A stretch of 41,286 nt of DNA from an uncultured Nostocoides sp. (GTDB taxonomy: Bacteria > Actinomycetota > Actinomycetes > Actinomycetales > Dermatophilaceae), in the NCBI GenBank assembly GCA_937907685.1, contig CALCXF010000117.1, forward strand, positions 1 through 41,286, read 5' to 3'. Shown here piece by piece: positions 12,159-20,808 of this stretch. The translations under genes were made by a program, and so were the position numbers. The notes under the pieces were generated by a model, which was not told the DNA's origin, made no database searches, and saw only the letters and a list, made by a program, of their open reading frames with translations. Positions within the stretch are counted from its first letter, which is position 1. Each line of letters begins with the position of its first letter.

Positions 12159-12193
12159 AGTGGGGGTGGTTCCGGCCCTGCGATGATGTGCCG

Positions 12194-13483
12194 ATGAGCG
12201 AACCCTTCGACGCCGTCGACGTCATCATCACCAAGCGCGACCGGCAGGAGCTCACGGACGACCAGATCAACTGGGTGATCGACGCCTACACCCGTGGCGC
12301 GGTGGCGGACGAGCAGATGAGCGCGCTGGCGATGGCGGTGCTGCTCAACGGGATGACCCGGCGCGAGATCTCCACGTGGACCGCGGCGATGATCTCGAGC
12401 GGAGAGCGGATGGACTTCTCGTCGCTCTCGCGCCCGACCGCCGACAAGCACTCGACCGGCGGTGTCGGAGACAAGATCACGCTTCCGCTGGCACCTCTCG
12501 TCGCCGTCTTCGACGTCGCGGTGCCCCAGCTGTCCGGCCGCGGTCTGGGCCACACCGGCGGCACCCTCGACAAGCTCGAGTCGATCCCCGGCTGGCAGGC
12601 GTCCCTGAGCAACGAGGCGATGATCCGGCAGCTCGAGGACGTCGGCGCCGTCATCTGCGCCGCGGGGTCGGGCCTGGCCCCTGCCGACAAGAAGCTCTAC
12701 TCACTGCGCGACGTCACCGGAACCGTCGAGGCGATCCCGCTCATCGCCTCGTCCATCATGAGCAAGAAGATCGCCGAGGGCACGGGCGCTCTCGTCCTCG
12801 ACGTCAAGGTCGGCACTGGTGCGTTCATGAAGAACCGCGACGACGCCACGGAGCTGGCACGGACCATGGTCGACCTCGGCACGGATGCCGGTGTCAGCAC
12901 CGTCGCCCTGCTCACCGACATGTCGACACCGCTCGGGCTCACGGCCGGCAACGCCCTCGAGGTGCGTGAGTCGACCGAGGTGCTGGCCGGGGGAGGCCCT
13001 GCGGACGTCGTCGAGCTCACCGTGCGCCTGGCCGAGGAGATGCTCGAGCAGGCCGGCCGCGGTGGGCAGGACGTCGGGGCCGCTCTCCGCGACGGACGGG
13101 CGATGGACGCCTGGCGCCGGATGATCACCGCGCAGGGTGGCGACCCCGACGGCCCCCTCCCGGTCGCCGGCGACACAGATGAGGTGCGGGCTGGGAGCTC
13201 CGGCGTGCTGTCCACCCTCGACGCGTATGCCGTCGGAGTCGCGGCGTGGCGCCTCGGTGCCGGCCGGGCCCGCAAGGAGGACCACGTCCAGGCCGGCGCC
13301 GGCGTTGAGATGCACGCCAAGCCCGGGGATCCGGTCGAGCAGGGCGACCTGCTGCTCACCCTCCACACCGACACCCCGGAGCGCTTCGAGCGCGCCAAGG
13401 CGGCGCTGGAGGGAGCGGTCACCATCGCACCCGAGGGCACGCACGTCCCCCGCACGAGCATCGTCCTCGACAGGATCGCCTGA
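12194..13483 (+). CDS. deoA: Thymidine phosphorylase
   Basis: Splits thymidine or deoxyuridine with phosphate to base and 2-deoxyribose 1-phosphate. The 429-residue protein has the family phosphate-site motif [10 protein letters not shown] (85-94) and the signature [16 protein letters not shown] (114-129). Later come [13 protein letters not shown] with its substrate-binding Arg/Ser and the KKIAEG segment. The C-terminal domain has the expected [15 protein letters not shown] stretch. Pyrimidine-nucleoside phosphorylase is the alternative activity and cannot be excluded by eye. The stop and the add start share one base (TGATG). Confidence 0.95.
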   Translation: MSEPFDAVDVIITKRDRQELTDDQINWVIDAYTRGAVADEQMSALAMAVLLNGMTRREISTWTAAMISSGERMDFSSLSRPTADKHSTGGVGDKITLPLAPLVAVFDVAVPQLSGRGLGHTGGTLDKLESIPGWQASLSNEAMIRQLEDVGAVICAAGSGLAPADKKLYSLRDVTGTVEAIPLIASSIMSKKIAEGTGALVLDVKVGTGAFMKNRDDATELARTMVDLGTDAGVSTVALLTDMSTPLGLTAGNALEVRESTEVLAGGGPADVVELTVRLAEEMLEQAGRGGQDVGAALRDGRAMDAWRRMITAQGGDPDGPLPVAGDTDEVRAGSSGVLSTLDAYAVGVAAWRLGAGRARKEDHVQAGAGVEMHAKPGDPVEQGDLLLTLHTDTPERFERAKAALEGAVTIAPEGTHVPRTSIVLDRIA

Positions 13484-14583
13484 TGACCGCCACGGCGGCC
13501 GTGACGCCGACCATCGTCGCCCGCGCCCCGAAGGCGCTGCTCCACGACCACCTCGACGGCGGTCTGCGGCCGGCAACGGTCGTCGAGCTGGCGGAGGAGT
13601 CCGGCTACGCCGACCTTCCCGCGACCGATGCGGACCAGCTCGGCCGCTGGTTCCGGGACGCCGCGGACTCGGGTTCGCTGGAGCGCTACCTCGAGACGTT
13701 CTCGCACACCGTCGCCGTCATGCAGACACCCGAGCAGCTTGCCCGGGTGGCCCGTGAGTGTGCTCTCGACCTCGCCGCCGACGGAGTGGTCTACGCCGAG
13801 TCCCGCTTCGCGCCCGAGCAGCACATCACGGCGGGCCTGTCGCTCGAGGAGGTCGTCGAGGCCGTCCTCGCGGGGTTCCGGGCGGGCGAGGAGGAGGCGC
13901 GCGCGGCCGGCATCCCGATCCGCATGGTCACGCTCCTCACCGCCATGCGCCACGCGGCGCGCAGCCGGGAGATCGCCGAGCTCGCGGTGCGCTACCGCGA
14001 CGACGGCGTCGGCGGGTTCGACATCGCAGGCGCCGAGGCGGGCTTTCCTCCCACCCGCCACCTCGACGCCTTCGAGTACCTCCGCCGTGAGAACGCGCAC
14101 TTCACGATCCACGCCGGTGAGGCCTTCGGGCTGCCGAGCATCTGGGAGGCGATCCAGTGGTGCGGTGCCGACCGGCTCGGTCACGGCGTGCGGATCGTCG
14201 ACGACATCGCCGTGGACCACGCGGGGGCGGCGACCCTCGGTGGCCTCGCGGGCTACGTGCGGGACCGCCGCATCCCTCTGGAGATGTGCCCGAGCTCCAA
14301 CGTCCAGACCGGAGCCGCCGACTCCGTTGCTGCACACCCCATCACATTGCTCAAGACGCTCCTGTTCCGAGTGACCGTGAACACCGACAACCGACTCATG
14401 AGCGGGACCTCCATGACCCGCGAGATGCAGCTCCTCGTCGACGAGGCCGGCTGGACGATCGAGGACCTCCGGTGGGCCACGATCAACGCGATGAAGTCAG
14501 CGTTCCTGCCGTTCGACGAGCGGCTCGAGATCATCGAGCACGTGGTCAAGCCCGGGTATGCCGCACTGGGCGCCCACGTCTGA
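13483..14583 (+). CDS. add: Adenosine deaminase
   Basis: Converts adenosine and deoxyadenosine to inosine and deoxyinosine. The 366-residue TIM-barrel protein shows the metal and catalytic residues: HDHLDGG (His21, His23), HAGEAFG (metal His and catalytic Glu), RLGHGVRI (catalytic His) and [10 protein letters not shown], where the first Asp of the usual DD pair is kept and the second is Asn. That variant is common in actinobacterial Add proteins. It is translationally coupled to deoA. Products go to the purine nucleoside phosphorylase encoded at 28982-29818. Confidence 0.95.
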   Translation: MTATAAVTPTIVARAPKALLHDHLDGGLRPATVVELAEESGYADLPATDADQLGRWFRDAADSGSLERYLETFSHTVAVMQTPEQLARVARECALDLAADGVVYAESRFAPEQHITAGLSLEEVVEAVLAGFRAGEEEARAAGIPIRMVTLLTAMRHAARSREIAELAVRYRDDGVGGFDIAGAEAGFPPTRHLDAFEYLRRENAHFTIHAGEAFGLPSIWEAIQWCGADRLGHGVRIVDDIAVDHAGAATLGGLAGYVRDRRIPLEMCPSSNVQTGAADSVAAHPITLLKTLLFRVTVNTDNRLMSGTSMTREMQLLVDEAGWTIEDLRWATINAMKSAFLPFDERLEIIEHVVKPGYAALGAHV

Positions 14584-14609
14584 CCGCGCGCCGGTTGCGG
14601 GTCAGGCGG

Positions 14610-15434
14610 TCAGCGGCTGAGCGGGTCCACCGGGAGGAGGCGTGCCCGCAGCTGCTCCTCCCGCCACAACCGGTCGAGGTCGCGACGTCGGCGCTCGGCC
14701 ACGACGGCGGCGAGCAGGAGCTCGGGATGCACACCGCCGGGCGGCGGTGGGCTGACGTGGGGGATCACCGCGGACAGCAGCTCGAGGCCGAGCCGATGTC
14801 GTGACTCGGGCATGAGCCCCGGCGCTCGGGAGAGGAACTGCCGCACCGCCACCGTGAGCCCCGAGGGGAGGGAGGAGATGTCGCACGAGCGTGCCCACGA
14901 CTCCAGGGCGGGCGGCATCCCGGGCGGTGGGGCGAGCCGCAGCCTCGCCCGCTGCGACACGACGACCGTCCCTGCCGCCATGTCCCCGAGCCGCTTGGCC
15001 CGTGGGTGCACCACCGAGGCCACGAGGGCCGGGACACCGATGAGCAGGTATATCTCGACGTAGCCGACGAGCGCCCGGACGATCGCATGGCGCCCGGTCG
15101 CCGGCCCGCCGTCGTCACGGACGGCGCGCAGCCCGAGAGCCATCTTTCCCAGGGTCCGGCCGCGGGTCGCCGTCTCGACCATGGCCGGAACGCCGACGAG
15201 GACGAGGGTGCTGTAGACGATCGCGACGATCGTCACGAGGGCTTCGGAGGCGGCGCCGATGGTCAGTGAGAAGACGACGAAGCCGCCGATGAGCAGGGCG
15301 ACCGCGACGACCACGTCGATGACCCCGGACGCCATCCGCGCCGCGACGCTCGCCGCGGGGACCTCAACGGCGACCCCTTCGCCGGTGACGAGGTCGTCAC
15401 CGGCGTAGCTGCGGTAGCCGCCCGGGTCGCTCAC
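14610..15434 (-). CDS. RDD-domain membrane protein
   Basis: The 274-residue protein has an N-terminal soluble stretch, then three or four membrane segments carrying the RDD features: VAARMASGVIDVVVA early and RGRTLGKMALGLRAVRDDGG in the middle loop. A cytoplasmic tail of about 100 residues, rich in Arg and Leu, ends the protein. The function of RDD proteins is mostly unknown. It is divergent from the SpoIIM-like gene and belongs by position to the moxR2-like cluster. It starts at a GTG with TAGCAT 6 bases upstream. Confidence 0.88.
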   Translation of the reverse strand: MSDPGGYRSYAGDDLVTGEGVAVEVPAASVAARMASGVIDVVVAVALLIGGFVVFSLTIGAASEALVTIVAIVYSTLVLVGVPAMVETATRGRTLGKMALGLRAVRDDGGPATGRHAIVRALVGYVEIYLLIGVPALVASVVHPRAKRLGDMAAGTVVVSQRARLRLAPPPGMPPALESWARSCDISSLPSGLTVAVRQFLSRAPGLMPESRHRLGLELLSAVIPHVSPPPPGGVHPELLLAAVVAERRRRDLDRLWREEQLRARLLPVDPLSR

Positions 15435-15440
15435 GCGGCG

Positions 15441-15566
15441 ATGCTAACCCGCGCCGCCGGACCCCTGGTGCGCGGCCGATCGCCAGCCGGCAGCGCGGCA
15501 CCGCCGTGCCCGGGCACCGACCTGCCGCCGGTGGGCCGGATGCCGCGAGCTGCCGGCGGTTACGCT
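15441..15566. promoter_or_regulatory. Divergent leaderless promoters of the RDD and SpoIIM-like genes
   Basis: Minus strand: TAGCAT (15441-15446), 6 bases, GTG of the RDD gene. Plus strand: TACGCT (15561-15566), 6 bases, GTG of the SpoIIM-like gene. Spacing to the start codon is the same on both sides and fits leaderless mRNA. Confidence 0.5.
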
Positions 15567-15572
15567 TCGCCG

Positions 15573-16571
15573 GTGGACCTCGACGCCTACCTCCTGGTGC
15601 ATCAGCCGCAGTGGGCGCGCCTCGAGGAGCTCGCCGGGCGTCGGCGCCTGACCGGCGAGGAGGCCGACGAGCTGCTCGACCTGTACCAGCGGGTGTCCAC
15701 GCACCTGTCCGTCGTGCGCTCAGCGAGCCCCGACCCCTCCGTCGTGGCCTACCTCTCGTCGGTGCTGGCACGCGCGCGGATCGCGTCAGCCGGCGCTCGC
15801 ACCTCCACCTGGGCGGACCTCCGCGGCTTCTTCACCCGGACCTTTCCCGCGGCGCTGTACCGGACGCGGTGGTGGTGGGTGTCGACGGCCCTCGGCAGCA
15901 TCGTCCTCGCGGCCCTCGTGACGTGGTGGGGTCTCGACAACCCCGAGGTGTGGACGAGCCGGATGACACCGGCCGAGATCGAGGCGTACGTCGGCACCGA
16001 CTTCGAGAACTACTACTCCGAGTTCCCGCATGCGGAGTTCGGCACGCTCGTCTGGGTGAACAACGCCCGTGTCGCGGCCCTCTGCATCGCCCTGGGCGTC
16101 CTCGGCCTGCCGGTGCTCTACGTACTGGCGTCCAACGTCGTCAACGTCGGCGTGGCCGCGGCGCTCATGATCACCAACGACCGGGCCGGTCTGTTCTTCG
16201 GGCTCATCCTCCCGCACGGGCTGCTGGAGCTCACGGCAGTCTTCGTGGCGGCGGGAGTGGGACTGCGGCTCTTCTGGTCGTGGGTGGAGCCCGGCCCCAT
16301 GGGGCGGCTCGAGTCCTTCGCCAAGGAGGGGCGCACGGCGATCGCCGTCGCCCTCGGGCTGGTCGTCGTCCTCCTCGTCAGTGGTGCCATCGAGGGCTTC
16401 GTCACGCCCTCCGGCCTGCCGACCTGGGCGCGCATCACCATCGGGGTCACCGCCGAGGTTCTCTTCCTCGCCTACGTGTTCGTCGTCGGACGCGCCGCCG
16501 TGCGGGAGGGTGTCACCGGTGACGTCCTCGCGCGGGATGCCGGTGACACCGCTCCCGTGACCGCCGCCTGA
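15573..16571 (+). CDS. SpoIIM / DUF95-family membrane protein
   Basis: The 332-residue protein has a soluble N-terminal part (about 1-100, helical, RLTGEEADELLDLYQRVS) followed by five to seven membrane segments. The segment FGTLVWVNNARVAALCIALG and the FGLILPHGLLELTAVFVAAG segment are the conserved core of stage II sporulation protein M relatives, also found in many non-sporulating actinobacteria. It forms a cluster with MoxR, DUF58 and RDD genes as in M. tuberculosis Rv3694c (recalled). No biochemical role is established. GTG 15573 is chosen on the leaderless -10 spacing and the MDLDAYL start common in the family. Confidence 0.88.
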   Translation: MDLDAYLLVHQPQWARLEELAGRRRLTGEEADELLDLYQRVSTHLSVVRSASPDPSVVAYLSSVLARARIASAGARTSTWADLRGFFTRTFPAALYRTRWWWVSTALGSIVLAALVTWWGLDNPEVWTSRMTPAEIEAYVGTDFENYYSEFPHAEFGTLVWVNNARVAALCIALGVLGLPVLYVLASNVVNVGVAAALMITNDRAGLFFGLILPHGLLELTAVFVAAGVGLRLFWSWVEPGPMGRLESFAKEGRTAIAVALGLVVVLLVSGAIEGFVTPSGLPTWARITIGVTAEVLFLAYVFVVGRAAVREGVTGDVLARDAGDTAPVTAA

Positions 16572-16599
16572 CCGGCGGCAACCCCGGGTTCGCCCCACG

Positions 16600-17892
16600 T
16601 CAGAGGAGGCCCTGGCGCTTGAGCATGAGGTAGTGGTCGGCGAGGCGTACCGGTAGCTCGTCGGGCGGGGCGTCGAGGACGTCGACGCCGAGCTGGCCCA
16701 GGGCCGCGGCCGTCCTGCCCCGGAGGGCCATGGTGCGCTCGGCGGCCGCGGCACCGTAGACCGCGGCCGTGGTCGAGCGGGCCCCGCGCATGCCGGCCAC
16801 GGCGGGGTCGGCAACCGACGCGACGACGACGCGGTGGTGGGCGGCGAGCGCCGGAAGCACCGGTAGGAGCCCCTCCTCGGCGGCCGAGGACTCCAGTGCG
16901 GTGAGCAGCACCACGAGTGCGCGGTGCGAGCCGAGCCGCATGACCTCGGTGGCGAGCGCCGACCAGTCGGCCTCGACGAGCCGGGCCTCGACAGGCGCCA
17001 GGGTGCTGATCGTGTCGTGGAGCAGGCGTGCTCGGTCGGTGCCTGACACCCGTGCCAGCACGACCCGGTCGCCCGCGAGCACCTGGACCCGGTCGCGCGC
17101 GTGTCCGGCCAGTGCGGTGAGCAGGAGCGCGGCGTCCATCGCCGCGTCGAGCCGGGGGGCGTCGCCGATGCGGCCGGCGCTCGTGCGGGAGGTGTCGACC
17201 ACGAGGACGAGCCGGCGGTGCTGCTCGGGCTGCCAGGTGCGCACGACGAGGTCCCGTCGCCGGGCCGTGGCCCGCCAGTCGATCGAGCGCACGTCGTCGC
17301 CCTCGACGTAGTCGCGCAGGCTGTCGAACTCGGTGCCCTGACCGCGGGTCCGGACAGCAGCGCGACCGTCGAGCTGGCGGAGCACCGCGAGCCGGCTGGG
17401 CAGGTGACGTCTCGAGGGGAAGGGGTGGAGAGCCCGGACCGCTCCCGGCACCTCGAACGAGCGCTGGCGGGCAGCGAGCCCGAGCGGCCCGAGCACCCGC
17501 ACGGTCACCCGGTCCGCCACACGGTCGCCGCGGCGGGTCGGCACGAGGTGGGTCGTGAGGCGCACCCGTTCGTGAGGGGGCACCGCGAGGTCGTGCACGG
17601 CGTCGACCGCACCGGCAGACGGCGGCCAGGCGTCCCGCAGGAGACCCCGGACACCACGGTCGGAGGTGTTGGTCACCCACAGCGTGCTCGTCGTCGCCTC
17701 GCCGAGCCGTACCGGCGCCGGCTCGTCGCGATCGAGGTGCAGCTCCGTCGGCCGGGTCGCGAGGACGAGGTCGAGGACGACGAGCAGGAGCACGACGAGG
17801 GCCCACCACCGGACCGTCGACGCCTGCGGCCACAGCGCCACCGGTGCCAGTCCCGCGAGGGTCAGCACCACCGTGCGCCAGGTGATCGCCAT
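16600..17892 (-). CDS. DUF58-domain protein (vWA-like partner of MoxR)
   Basis: The 430-residue protein starts with two close hydrophobic segments (about 5-45), then a beta-rich domain. Next comes the DUF58 hallmark GTEFDSLRDYVEGDDVRSI followed by DWRATARRRDLVVR. The C-terminal half is von Willebrand A-like, with LVLVVDTSRTS as a degenerate DxSxS metal site. DUF58 proteins are nearly always encoded beside MoxR ATPases and are thought to be their adaptors or clients. Its ATG shares one base with the MoxR stop (TGATG). Confidence 0.92.
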   Translation of the reverse strand: MAITWRTVVLTLAGLAPVALWPQASTVRWWALVVLLLVVLDLVLATRPTELHLDRDEPAPVRLGEATTSTLWVTNTSDRGVRGLLRDAWPPSAGAVDAVHDLAVPPHERVRLTTHLVPTRRGDRVADRVTVRVLGPLGLAARQRSFEVPGAVRALHPFPSRRHLPSRLAVLRQLDGRAAVRTRGQGTEFDSLRDYVEGDDVRSIDWRATARRRDLVVRTWQPEQHRRLVLVVDTSRTSAGRIGDAPRLDAAMDAALLLTALAGHARDRVQVLAGDRVVLARVSGTDRARLLHDTISTLAPVEARLVEADWSALATEVMRLGSHRALVVLLTALESSAAEEGLLPVLPALAAHHRVVVASVADPAVAGMRGARSTTAAVYGAAAAERTMALRGRTAAALGQLGVDVLDAPPDELPVRLADHYLMLKRQGLL

Positions 17893-18911
17893 CAGCGCGG
17901 GACGGGCACCGACCCGAGCGCGCTGTCGAGCACGGCTGTCACGCCGACGCCCTCGAGCTCGGCCTCGGGCCGGAGCGAGAGGCGGTGAGCAAGGGTGGCG
18001 TGCGCCAGAGCCTTCACGTCGTCCGGCGTCACGTATGTCCGACCGGCCAGCCACGCCCACGCGCGGCTCGTCGCCATGAGGGCCGTCGCACCGCGGGGGG
18101 AGACCCCCAGAGCCAGCGACGGGGAGACCCTGGTGGCCCGGGCGATGTCGACGACGTAGGCCGCCACCTCGTCGGAGACCGACACCTCGCGCACCGCCGT
18201 CACCCCTGCGTCGAGATCGGCGACGGTCGCCACCGGGCGGATGCCCGCCGCGCGCAGGTCACGGGGGTCGAACCCGGAGGCATGCCGGCGGACGACCTGC
18301 ACCTCGTCGGACCGCTGCGGCAGTGGCAGAACGACCTTGAGGAGGAACCGGTCGAGCTGTGCTTCGGGGAGGGGGTACGTCCCCTCGTACTCCACTGGGT
18401 TCTGGGTCGCGGCGACCATGAAGGGTGAGGGGAGCGGGTGCGGGTTCCCGTCGATGCTCACCTGGCGCTCCTCCATCGACTCCAGAAGGGCGGACTGGGT
18501 CTTCGGGGGGGTGCGGTTGATCTCGTCAGCGAGCAGGAGGTTGGTGAAGACAGGGCCCTGGCGGAACGTGAAGTCGCTGGTGCGGGCGTCGAAGACGAGC
18601 GAACCGGTGAGGTCACCGGGCATGAGGTCGGGGGTGAACTGCACCCGCTTGGTCTCCAGGTCCAAGGACGCCGCGAGGCTCCGGACGAGGAGGGTCTTCG
18701 CGACACCCGGCACCCCCTCGAGGAGGATGTGCCCCCGGCAGAGAAGCGCGACGAGCAGCCCGGCAACGGCGGCGTCCTGGCCGACGACGGCCTTGGCGAC
18801 CTCGGCGCGGACCGCGAGCAGCGCCGATCGGGCGCGCTCGGACTGCGGGCCTTCGGCCTGCTGGCCACCCGGGCCGGTCGTGGGGTGCAGGGTGGATGAG
18901 TGGTCCGTCAT
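17892..18911 (-). CDS. moxR: MoxR-family AAA+ ATPase
   Basis: The 339-residue AAA+ protein has Walker A GVPGVAKT (66-73), Walker B LLLADEIN (125-132), the MoxR phrase GPVFTNLLLADEINRTPPKTQSA in that region, sensor 1 in AATQNP and the EGTYPLPEAQLDRFL arginine-finger stretch. MoxR proteins act as chaperone-like ATPases that mature or insert metal- or membrane-associated partners. Partner genes DUF58 (downstream, coupled) and DUF4350/DUF4129 (upstream, coupled) are all overlapping, so the set is one translational unit. Confidence 0.95.
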   Translation of the reverse strand: MTDHSSTLHPTTGPGGQQAEGPQSERARSALLAVRAEVAKAVVGQDAAVAGLLVALLCRGHILLEGVPGVAKTLLVRSLAASLDLETKRVQFTPDLMPGDLTGSLVFDARTSDFTFRQGPVFTNLLLADEINRTPPKTQSALLESMEERQVSIDGNPHPLPSPFMVAATQNPVEYEGTYPLPEAQLDRFLLKVVLPLPQRSDEVQVVRRHASGFDPRDLRAAGIRPVATVADLDAGVTAVREVSVSDEVAAYVVDIARATRVSPSLALGVSPRGATALMATSRAWAWLAGRTYVTPDDVKALAHATLAHRLSLRPEAELEGVGVTAVLDSALGSVPVPR

Positions 18912-20164
18912 GGGCGGTGGGTTCTCTCCTCGAGGTCGGTGAGCTGCTGGGCCAGGTGGATGAGGGAGGCGTCGTCGTGCGGGGTCGGCCCGAACAGGAT
19001 GGCACCGACGTCGGCGGGCTCGCGGCCGGCCGTGGTCGAGACGGCATGAACCAGGGTCGTCGGGGCTGCACCGGGTGGCACGGCCAGCCGGCGGGACAGC
19101 CGTGCCGCGGTTCCCGCTCGGAGGACCTGAGCTGCCCTGCCGCGGTCACCCGCCCGACGGTAGAGACGCCCGCGGCTCTCGGTCGTCTCGATGGCGCGCA
19201 CGACGACCGGCAGTGGCTCGCGCACCAGCCTGCCCAGGCGACGGCCGCGGGAGAGGGCGAGCAGGACGACGGCGAGACCGACGACCGTCACCGCCGGCCC
19301 GGTCCACCTCGGCCAGAGCGGCTCCGACCCCTCGCCCCCGCCCAGAGGGCCGGGCGCGGTGAGGTCGCCTTCGCCCGGCTGGTACCAGAGGAGGCGCGGT
19401 GTCGCTCCCAGGGACCGGAGGGCGACCGCGGCGTTGCTGTCCTGTGCGACGAGCTCGTTCGTCCAGGACGGCCCGACACCCACGATGACGGTTTCGGGCC
19501 TGTCGGTCGTGGACGGCAGCTCGAGAAGACCGCTGCCGTAGGCCCCGTCCGGCGCCGGCTCGCCGGTCGTGCTGTCCGGCTCCGGCAGGTCGAAACAGCG
19601 GGTGGCCCCGTTGAGCGGCGAGCCCTCATGAAGGAGGTATCGCGTGTCGAGGACGCTCACGACGTCGGCGTCCCGGGCGACCTCCGACGAGCAGCGTGCC
19701 ACGAGGCCCTCGGCGGAACCGGGGAAGGATCCCAGGGGCAGACCCATCAGCATCAACTGCTCCGACGTCACACCGACCAGGACGAGACGCCCGGCGGTCT
19801 CCGAGGCGTCGGCCAGCCGTCGCGTAGCCCCGGGGCCGAGGTTCACGGGTTCCGCGAGGAGCACCGTCGTCGAGGGGTCGGGGGCGGTGGCCTCCAGCGC
19901 GCCGATGGAACGCACGACCTCGACGTCGACCCCCTGGTCGCGCAGCACCTCAGCGAGAGCCATGCCGCCCTCCCTGCCCGCACCCTCGGGGTCGAGCGGC
20001 GCGGTGGGCCGTGTGGCCGAGAGCGCGAGCAGGACGAGGAGAGCCACGCCCAGGAGCACGACACCGACGTATGCCGTGACACGCCGGACACGGGGGTGGC
20101 CCCGCCACTCGGTGCTCGAGGAAGCCGTTGTGTCCGTGCGGTCCTCGGTCCTGACCCCGGTCAC
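18908..20164 (-). CDS. DUF4350-domain membrane protein
   Basis: The 418-residue protein has a cytoplasmic start, a membrane segment (about 31-50, AYVGVVLLGVALLVLLALSA), an outer domain of about 220 residues and a second membrane segment (VTVVGLAVVLLALSRG) before a cytoplasmic tail. The outer domain begins with the DUF4350 pattern GGMALAEVLRDQGVDVEVV and resembles a GAT-1/Rossmann-like fold of unknown role. Two cysteines (in VARCSSE and ATRCFDL) may form a disulfide. It overlaps moxR (ATGA) and its upstream partner. It corresponds by order to M. tuberculosis Rv3691 (recalled). Confidence 0.85.
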   Translation of the reverse strand: MTGVRTEDRTDTTASSSTEWRGHPRVRRVTAYVGVVLLGVALLVLLALSATRPTAPLDPEGAGREGGMALAEVLRDQGVDVEVVRSIGALEATAPDPSTTVLLAEPVNLGPGATRRLADASETAGRLVLVGVTSEQLMLMGLPLGSFPGSAEGLVARCSSEVARDADVVSVLDTRYLLHEGSPLNGATRCFDLPEPDSTTGEPAPDGAYGSGLLELPSTTDRPETVIVGVGPSWTNELVAQDSNAAVALRSLGATPRLLWYQPGEGDLTAPGPLGGGEGSEPLWPRWTGPAVTVVGLAVVLLALSRGRRLGRLVREPLPVVVRAIETTESRGRLYRRAGDRGRAAQVLRAGTAARLSRRLAVPPGAAPTTLVHAVSTTAGREPADVGAILFGPTPHDDASLIHLAQQLTDLEERTHRP

Positions 20165-20805
20165 CGCGGGCGCCCGCGGGCCGTCACGCCGGCCTCGGGT
20201 AGCAGCGGCCGAGTGGCGGCGAGGTCCGTGTCGAGCGCGACGACGGCTCGCGCGGCATCCTCAGCGGCGGCCCGTCGGCCGTAGCGCACGGCGTCGAACG
20301 TGTCGGCGGCCCACGCCAGCCGAGCGGCGTCGGTGGGGAACACCGGCGCCAGTGCCACGGCGACCTCATGGGCCGTGCGTCCCGGCAGGTCGTCGAGGAG
20401 GGTGCGCTCGACGGCGGACCGGGCGAGCGCACGGTAGCCCTCGAGCACGGCGGTGTCGGCATCGCCGCTCGCCAGGGCTGCGGCAGCGGAGGCCCGGTGT
20501 TCCGCGGCGCTGCGGGCCGGGCCCTCGTGGACCGGGCCGGCGCCGGTGACCGTCATTCGCCGTTCGGCTCGCAGGGAGCGCAGGACGACCATGGCCACCA
20601 CGGCCAGGCCCAGCGCCGCGGCCAGCCAGATCGTCCAGCCGGGAAGACCACCGGTGCCCTCCGAGCCGGAGAGGAGCCGTCCGAGCCAGTCCCAGAGCCG
20701 TTCGAGGAGCCCTTCCGGCTCCCGGTAGACCGCCTTGCGAAGCTCCTCCTCGAGCCAGTCGCGGGCCTCGGGGGAGGTGGGGTCCAGGGGAGGGTCGAGT
20801 CGCAC
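20161..20805 (-). CDS. DUF4129-domain membrane protein
   Basis: The 214-residue protein has one central membrane segment (about 57-80, WTIWLAAALGLAVVAMVVL) with an N-terminal amphipathic stretch and a cytoplasmic helical domain. The C-terminal part has the DUF4129 pattern: GYRALARSAVERTLLDDLPG, then RTAHEVA and a VRYGRR end. In transglutaminase-like proteins this domain follows the enzyme domain; here it stands alone. Starts at GTG 20805, three bases after the upstream gene. Confidence 0.85.
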   Translation of the reverse strand: MRLDPPLDPTSPEARDWLEEELRKAVYREPEGLLERLWDWLGRLLSGSEGTGGLPGWTIWLAAALGLAVVAMVVLRSLRAERRMTVTGAGPVHEGPARSAAEHRASAAAALASGDADTAVLEGYRALARSAVERTLLDDLPGRTAHEVAVALAPVFPTDAARLAWAADTFDAVRYGRRAAAEDAARAVVALDTDLAATRPLLPEAGVTARGRPR

Positions 20806-20808
20806 CGG

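Noticed and set aside
14041-14430. Loss of the second active-site Asp in adenosine deaminase (NTDN instead of NTDD)
   Set aside because: To my knowledge this variant is usual in actinobacterial Add proteins, so it is not evidence of inactivation.
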